Part shown: piece after piece, positions 42,501 through 51,500 of the stretch | Numbering within the stretch: the first letter of the stretch is position 1 | How the letters are laid out: each line of letters starts with the position of its first letter | Origin: Glossina fuscipes | Taxonomy: Eukaryota; Arthropoda; Insecta; Diptera; Glossinidae | Direction: 5' to 3' | Assembly: GCF_014805625.2 (NCBI RefSeq) | Contig: NW_023998433.1 | Location: forward strand, 4,504,185 to 4,568,184 | Length of the DNA stretch: 64,000 bases | The notes under the pieces: model-generated | Told to the model about the DNA's origin: nothing | Databases searched by the model: none | The model's input: only the letters and a program-made list of their open reading frames with translations | Translations under genes and position numbers: made by a program

Positions 42501-45500
42501 GAAAGCATGCTTCTGATACGAAACTTTTCGTTTTATTAAATTCATTTCGTCACAAGTGTTAAATTTTACTCATACAGAGTCAAAAAGCGGATGAAAACCA
42601 TTAACTTGAAGTGTAGGAGTAAATTTTTAGCCATCATCTCAATCATCATGAACCCTGTAGACAATGATATTTGTAAAATATTCGATTAAAGCTCTCATAC
42701 ACTTGGTTTAAAGTGTTTATATCATCATTAATTTAAACATACAAGTGCAAGAAAAAACAAGAAGACGTGAACAAATTGCAGTTAGCTGATGATTTTCACT
42801 GATTTTCTTTATTATCTTTTCAGATATTTGGCAGAATGCTGAACATATCACAATTACTGGCTCACAGACGGTAGTCAACATTGCTAATCTGCGACCAGCC
42901 AAAGCTTATCATATTCGCATGTCGGCAGAAAATAAATTGGGTGCCTCTGATAATTCTGAAGTGGTGCAGGTAACCACATTAGAGGAGGTGCCTTCCGGTC
43001 CTCCTTTAAATGTTCGAGCCGAAGCCAAAAGCTCTTCTGAAATATCAGTAACATGGGATGCACCAGAACGTGATGATTGGAACGGTATTCTGTTGGGTTA
43101 CTATGTGGGCTATCAAATGTCATTATCGCCTGAAGATAAGGAAGTGAATCCTACACAAGGTTTCAGTTTTAAAACTGTTGAAGTGCGCTCTCATTTTGGC
43201 GGTGAGACTGTTCTAACGAACCTTAACAAATTTACACAGTACCACATCATTGTGCAAGCCTACACTAGTCAGGGTAGCGGGCCACCCAGCAAAGAAATTG
43301 CCGTACAAACATTGGAAGATGGTAAGTACACTCTTAAACGTATAAAGTCAACCTAAATAAGTTTTTATGTGTTAAAACACCCACTTCCATCCCATATATA
43401 CACAAACAAACGCCTGCTATGTGCTTAGTGCCATCATCACCTCCTGAAAGTCCACAGTGTGATGTATTAAGCTCAACATCAATTTATATAACATGGTCAC
43501 CGCCTGACATTGATGGTCAAAATGGTAAAATCAAAGGATACAAAGTCTTCTACATAACAATCGATGAATTGTACGGTAAGTTTATTAATTGAACACAAAG
43601 TTTTTGTCATTCATTGCTTAAGCGATAACCGTTAAGCACGACAATTATTATGGAAACGTCAATAAGTACATTCAAAACATTTGTTATTGGTAAATGAGTA
43701 AAGATTGCATGCATAATCCCCCTTGTAGTAGGAAATTCGTACACCTTCTTCTCTTCGCGCGTTTCACCGGAATAACAATTTAAATAAGCATATTAGAAAA
43801 ATAAGAGTGACTTACTTTAGCCTTTGTATACCCATCACCGAAGGAGAAGGGGTAGTCAAAACTTTTTCAAAGCCCAGGAGGAAGCATTAAAGACACCATA
43901 AAGTACATATATTGTAATATTAAAAAGTTTTGTTTACTAACATTTTATTTTATTGGAAAGATTCCCTATAAATCTTTCCAAGGAGTGACCAGATCTTTTG
44001 TGGTGTTTTACCCTGACTGCTCGACTTCAGAACGCCAAGTCAATCTGCTTCACAAAATGCCAATCGAGATCGGCATTAAGCAGTCCCTATCTATAATTTT
44101 AGGGGAATGGAACGCCTTTTATTGTTCTAGCGAATTAAACGCTTCTGAATTGCTTTTTGACAATTGATTTCATTTAATTCTTACCTAGCTATTTATACAC
44201 AAATTATTACACTAAATTATGCTAACGTAAACAAATAATATTTTTTTAGTTGGGACGCCTGGCATCGCATTGCATTTCGTAATGCAATACTCAGCCAGGT
44301 GAAGTGTAACATAATTTTCATTTTTCTTTTCGCAAAAGAATTATGCTGAATTTGCATAATTCTGTGAAACTTCAAAGTGGATGCATATAACGATATGCGA
44401 TCACACTAGACTATTCTTGATCAGCGTCAAATCCTAAATCGATTTAAGTCCGTCTGTGTAATGCGTGTTGTAAATATTCTTCTGGACGCAAAATTGGAGC
44501 TATCGACATCAAATTTGGCAGAAACATTGCAAGTCTTTGTACTCAGATTTGTATTAAAAATTGGCCAAATCAGTCACGTCCCCAGTACCACGTAGACTTA
44601 AAGCCTCTCTATTTTTCAAAAGGAATGAAAAATTGATTCTTTGTTCATTACTCATAAACTATAGCACATAAATGTATAAAAATTTGTATGCATATTCTAT
44701 GGGCGTACAAATATCGGAAAAATTGACCACGCCTACTTAATATTATAGTGTATTAAAATTTAATTTTTTTTAAATGCCCATATAATGTGCAGCAACAAGC
44801 TTCAAATCCCCGTATATATTATATAAATTCTTGATCAATTAGAAATTTTAAATACTCGTCGGTTCGTCTATTCATCTATCCGTCTGCCCATCTATCCGTT
44901 TGCCCAACTGCGCAGTATCTGCGGTAATACCATTAGCGAACGATGATATTGCCTACAAGTTTACAAAAGAATTTGGAAGTGACGCAAACTTTTCAAAAGA
45001 TACGCTTACAACGCCCACACACTTATGCGACAAATCTTCTCATTTTGAAAATAGAAAAAGTCCGTATTATTAAACACGAAAATTTAATTCTTTAATTTTT
45101 TTTGCCTATTTTAGATTACCCGTGATGGGTGATTCGGTGGCGATCAAATATAATTTTCTTATTTGTGATTTATGTATTTACCCATCTACCATGCACACAC
45201 TATGCAGTTTATATATGATTTGCTAACAAACACATAGAAGATGTAATTTGCCAAACGGTATGTTCGTTCACCTAGGATTATCGCAATTTTCAAGGTCAAA
45301 ATGTTTTATACTTTATTAATATAAGGTGTTCACAATGTGATTCCATTTCATTGAAATTTTTTCGCAAAACACGATAGGATACCAAACTTTTTCAAAATAT
45401 CTTGGAAAATTGCGATATAATAAAAGATGAACCTATATCAAGTCTCCTGGTATTGCATACGTCCGCGCGGTTTTAATAATACATACCCTTGCTTTGAATA

Positions 45501-48500
45501 ATAAATAAGCTCACATGCTCGCTTATTTCAACGCACTTTAAAATATTGAATTAGACAAAATTGCATTGTATAAACCATGTATCGATCATTCAATAATCCA
45601 TAACTCTTTGCGTTGTTCAGTCCTGTGAAATGAACATCCATATAGTTTACTCATATGTTCACATGCTACCGATAATTAAAACTTCCCAGCGTTGAAGTCA
45701 TTCAAAGCATGATTTCGTCGTCGAACGTCGTTTACTTTTTGGTGCATTCTTTATAAACCCTTTTTAAAGCCTCAGCGGGCTCGCTCTTATGTACTATTTT
45801 ATTGACATACACAAATTATCTTGTAGAGGATATAATTATGTTAATTAAAGTTGAAATGCATGCAAACCACAAAATTTTACAAAGGGTTTGTTCTATCCAA
45901 ATGTTTAGAGTCAAAATGGGGTTAATAGACTATTTCCAATACTAGTTTCAATTGATGCCAATGCATTGTTTTTAATAATATACATAACAGAACTTTATTG
46001 TTTCAGTTTTTTGAACGTGATTGCTATTTCACTTTATTCTATCCAACACTGTAAGATGGGCGTACACTTATTTTGTTTGTTTTTTTTTTCATAATGAATG
46101 TAACACCCAACAGTAAGCTTCAGATTTCAAGTATATATATTCTTGGTCAGCGTGAAGTTCTGATTGATTTAGCCATGTGTGTTCGTCTGTGTATCTGCGT
46201 AGTTTTCGTTGTTGGCACTATCGCGGTCGCAAAAATAAAGATATCGACTTCAAATTTGGTAGACACACTGCAAGCTTTTGCACGCAGGTCAGTATCTAAA
46301 ATGGGCAAAATCGTTCGAAGCGGAAGCCCGCAGTGGAGAATAAACTGAACGAAAGTTCGTTTTTCTTAACACAAATTTGTGGATTTTTATTCGTTACTCA
46401 GAAATTATAAAAGTTAGAAGGCTGAAATTTTCCACATTTATCTTCTTCACATGCAAAAATGGCCATCACTTTTTTGAAGTTATCATAACGCAAACAATTT
46501 GGGCATTTTTCGTATGAAGATACGTTATCTACCTGAAAATGGGTTAATTCTAAAATAAATACGGTAGACGCCGCGATTCCTTTTTTCTTAATAATTCCGG
46601 CTATATGGGTATAAAATAAAAGAACTTAGAGAATAGAATGCGGAGAGGATAGTGGTGGGCACGCAATATTCGACCTCCACCGAATATAACTTTCTTACTT
46701 ATTTTATTTTATTATTTCCGAAGTTTATATAATTTTGCTTTACTTATTTCTTTATTTTTTTGGTTTATAAACAAACCAACGTCAAGCTTGTCCCCTATTG
46801 TCCCTTTATTTTTGCAAAAAAAATAATAGGAAAAAAAGCTATTGCGATAGTAATAAAGATTGCAAAGGAAGGCAATTAACTTTCTTTCGTTTTCGAAGTG
46901 AACAAGAGTTTATAAAAGATACGTACGCAAACAGTGCCACTATTTAAGCCCTCCGCACACTAAACACACATATATGCGGACAATTATTTATAAGTTTTCA
47001 CCATATTAAAAGTAATAGGTTTCTAACTTCTTGCACTTTTGTCATCACAGAAACTGATCCGGAGGTTGTGAAATCAACAAATCAGTACGTTACCATTGAA
47101 AATCTCCACAAATACACCAATTATTCTGTTTGGGTTTTGGCCTACACAAAAATAGGTGACGGAGCGAAGACAAAACCATTCTATTGCCGCACTCACGAAG
47201 ATGGTAAGTTAAGAGAAAGAGAATAAAAAACAAAGTAAAAGCGTAAAATAACAAATAGTAACGTGAAATTAGTCAACCGTACATGGTCCAACTTCTTGTC
47301 TTTGGTAAAATATGGGTTATATTATTAGTGGGACATATTTAATAACTAAGTGGTTTTGAATCGACAGAACGATTATAAAAATTTAATAAAAATAGACAAT
47401 ATAAATATAAATAAAAATTGAAATTTTGAGTTATATGGAAAAAGAAAGAAAAAAAATTGTTATTACTATTTAGCATGAAGTGTGTATATAGTTGGTGAAA
47501 AATTGGAAGACCTAAAGCGTATTGTAAAATATTGCAGAGAAATAAGTATTCCGTATAATAAGTATAGATATCTCTTAAACAACGTTAAAATTTGCAAGAA
47601 AATTATTGGGCCTATTTTCACTTGGATATATAATGCAAATAATGATAATTATTACTTCTCTGTGACGTTTTCATCTCATTATATAGTGCCTTCGGCCCCG
47701 CAAGCAATCAAAGCTATACCAGCGTCAAGTACAAAAATTATTGTTTCATGGCTACCGCCGGAATTTCCAAATGGAGACATTGTAAGTTCCTATTCATTAT
47801 TGTTTTCGCTAAAGTGAAAACTACGGCGGTATTTATTACTAAATATTGGTGCTTAAATATCTACTCTTATAGACCGGCTACACCTTTTATATGTCGATGT
47901 TAGAAGGCGGTAGGGAAGAAGGTACACATAAACGAGTTCTGGGTCCTTATGTGGAAATGCACGAAACACAGCGAACTCAAGAGTCCGCCACCTATCAATT
48001 CTGGCTGACTGCCTCCACTAAAGTAGGCGAAGGTGAAAAAACACAAGTAGTGACAGTACCGCCCAATAATAAAGTGCCAGCACGCATTGTATCGTTCAGT
48101 CAACGAATAATAAGTCCATGGAAAGAAAATTTAGAATTGCCTTGCCGTAAAGTAGGCTCGCCGGCTCCCGTCACTATATGGCGTCAAGACGGTCACAACA
48201 TGGAAACTAGCACACGAAAAACTATAGCGAAAAATGGTACACTTTATATACGTGAATGTCAAGCAACTGATGCTGGTAATTATACCTGCAGCGTAGAGAA
48301 TACTTGGGGTAAAGACGAAATCGTCTATAATATTATAGTGAAGGTACCGCCAGAAGCACCCAATTTAACTGTAGTTAATACATATACGGATAGTTTACAC
48401 TTGGAATGGACCGACAATAGTCATGGTGGTAGTCCAATTTTAGGTTACGTTATAAATTATAAGCGCGACAATGGTGATTGGGAAGAATTGCAAGTAGACG

Positions 48501-51500
48501 CAAAAACTAATTCGCATTTGCTAACTAATCTTTGGTGTGGTACTCGCTACCAACTATACATAACAGCTTACAATAAAATCGGCACAGGTTTACCGTGTGA
48601 CATTGTGAACTCATATACCAAGGGCAATCCACCCGTACAGCCTAAGCATTCACAAATGATAACTAATAATTCAACAAGTGTTACATGTTGGTTGGATTCT
48701 TGGGGGGATGGCGGTTGTGGTATCTTATATTTTATGATTGAGTCACGTATTTATGGCAGGTAAGCAATATCAAAAATAAGTCCAAGCCTTCCCTAAAAGA
48801 AAGTAAATTTTACATATTTTAGATCTGCTTGGAATGTGGTTTCTAATCATATACCACCAACAGAACGTATTTATACTGTTAGTGATTTGGTTCCTGGAAC
48901 GAAATATCAACTTAAGGTAACAGCGCACAATAATGCCGGCTCAACAACGGCAATTTATAATTTTACGACCCTATCACCACAGGGAGGTAAATCAGAAAAT
49001 GCTTTGAATATTTTGAAATCAAAATCATAATTATCATCAAAATTCCCTCATAGTTATTTACTCAACTGATCATTCAGACCCCGTTTCTCGTTTGAGCGAT
49101 GGTCCCTTCTACGCTAACTTCAAGGTATTATTACCTGTTTGTCTATCTATGATTGTCTTGCTAAGCTTAATAGCAGCGATCTTACTAATAAGGAAGCGAA
49201 GTAAGTTTTCAAACCATTAATTGAGTATTTTTCTCACGAACTAAAATATGTAAAGTTATAATAAAAAACAGAAAAAAAGCAATTTCGAAAAAAGGAATGT
49301 GAAAAAACGAAATAAACATAAATAAACAGTAAGTAAGAAAATTAAATTCGGTCGGGCCCGAATATTGTATACCCATCACCGTTATCCTATAAAAGACAAA
49401 AGATGTAAAACAACAAAATTTTCATACTCTATAATATGGAGTGGACGCAGCTGATTTTTTCTATTCTCAAAATAAAACTTTGTCATAGAGACCCGTGGGC
49501 ATTGTACGCGTGTCCTTTGAAAAGTTTAGGTCAATTCCAAACACTTTTGCAAATTTGTAGGCGATATCTTCACTTTCAGTAACGGGAGAATGTTTACCAC
49601 ATCTATTATAAAATTGCGCCAAGAGACAGATGGACAGAGGAATAGGCGGACACGTTTAGGTGCAGTCAAAATTTGAATTTGGCAAAGAATTTATACACTT
49701 TGTGACGCGTATTTATGTTTTATAAAGGTATCGTAAAAAAATAAATTTTGATACACTATAATACCGAATAGGCGTGGTCAATTTTTTTCATTTTTGTACA
49801 CAAATACTACAGCATCGCCCATAGAATCTGCGTTTAAATTTTTATACATTTATTTGCCGTAGTTTATGAGTAATGGGCAAAAATCCAATTTGTCATTCCT
49901 TTTGAAAAACAGAGGTGTTCTCAGAGGTGTCAAACATTTTGACAAAACGAATATACCCCTCATCCTTCGGTGATGGGTATAATAAAATTGTCTTTCTTAG
50001 AAATGAATACTCAAGGACGTTTGGCTTCATCATCGATGTCAGAGTCGCCTTCTTTGACAAATTTACAAAATAAACAAAATCGTGATCAACAATATCTAGC
50101 AGTGAGATGTAATCCAGGCAGTGGTCAACCACGTGGCTCCAATTCAAATGATTCCGGAAGTTTTGGCAAAGCAGAAGGCAATGAGTATATCGAAGATATC
50201 TGCCCCTATGCTACCTTTCAACTAAACAAACAGACCTATAGCGAAAGTTCGTATAGCGGTAATGTGTACAGTGGCCCCTATCATTCAGTCAGAGGTTCAT
50301 TTGTTTACCATGATGTGAAACCCGATAGTTACCATGTAAATAAAACCTGTGATTAAATCTTTCAAAATTTTCAAAATTCTGAAATTTTTTTATTTGTAGA
50401 GCAAAGAACCTGAATATACGAAAGTTAGAAGAAAAGTGGGGCGTCTTAGAGATCCACACTCTGAAAGCCAAGGTAAGACCACTATATTTACGACGCTTAT
50501 AACATTTAGTCTAAAACGTTCAAGGTTTCACATAGTATGTTACAAATTTAGATTAAGGTTTCGCATTTGAAGAAAAAATATTTTTGATAGTAGCGCATTA
50601 AATTATTCATTTAATCAACCATTTGATGCCCTCCGCTCTTCCCCTTTTCTGGTAAAGTGAATGTCAATTGACTAAAACATTAAATCATATAACATTGACT
50701 GTTGTACATCAGATTAAATTATTATTTTTCATCACAATCTATTTTTTTTTTTTTCAACTCGTACTATCATAAACATTAACTCTGTATTCCCTCTGCCATC
50801 TCCAATCAAAATCATAACATGAAATGTTTTCAAACTCAAATCAACTCAAACCCAAAATCAATCGAACAATCAATCAATCGTTCAAATCCATCATCAAATC
50901 GTACTAAATTGTTTTAGAATCGGACAATCCAGGCTCAACAGATTCCGAAGTTAGGAAAATCCTAACACTTCACATACCAATTACAGAATATGACACTCTT
51001 GGTTCCGAATCGGACAATGATGTGTCGGCACGAGCACTCAATTCTGCCAAATATAGAGCACAAAGAGGTATGTAATGACATATTCGACATTTATGGAAAT
51101 AGAAATGAAAAAGCTTTAACAAAAAATTATAAATAATTTATTTTATTATCGTTTATTTCAGATACACAAGATGAGACATCGTCTTCATCGGAAACTACAC
51201 CGACAAGCATGTCACGTAAATCGAAACCACCATTTGCTTCTAGAAAATCTGGTAAAACAGGAACTAGCGGCAAGCGTCACGTACGCAGCTCTAGTGGATA
51301 TTCCAGCCACAACGAAGAAACTACCTTTAGGTAGAGATTAAATTATTTTTGTACTCAATAGATTTTACATATCGAAAAAATCAATCATATTTTCCTAGCA
51401 TATCGAACTATCCTCCCAACTATCAGGATCACATAAATCCACCGGCCCGTTTTTCCGACAGCAATGAAAAATCGAAAACTCAGACATCGCCACGCATTCG

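Larger units (their letters stand above)
40275..42823. other. 2.5-kb Dscam intron within FN3-1
   Basis: Contains a family-B repeat (41165-41530) and a mariner relic (42255-42430), listed separately. The rest is unrecognised AT-rich sequence. Confidence 0.55.
43576..47050. other. 3.5-kb Dscam intron within FN3-3
   Basis: Contains reversed family-A repeats (43824-45165 and 46047-46697) and two adjacent hairpins (44256-44301, 44337-44363). No alternative exon seen. Confidence 0.6.

Noticed and set aside
46073..46348. 91-codon frame on the + strand
   Set aside because: Lies wholly inside a reversed family-A repeat and reflects repeat sequence rather than a gene.
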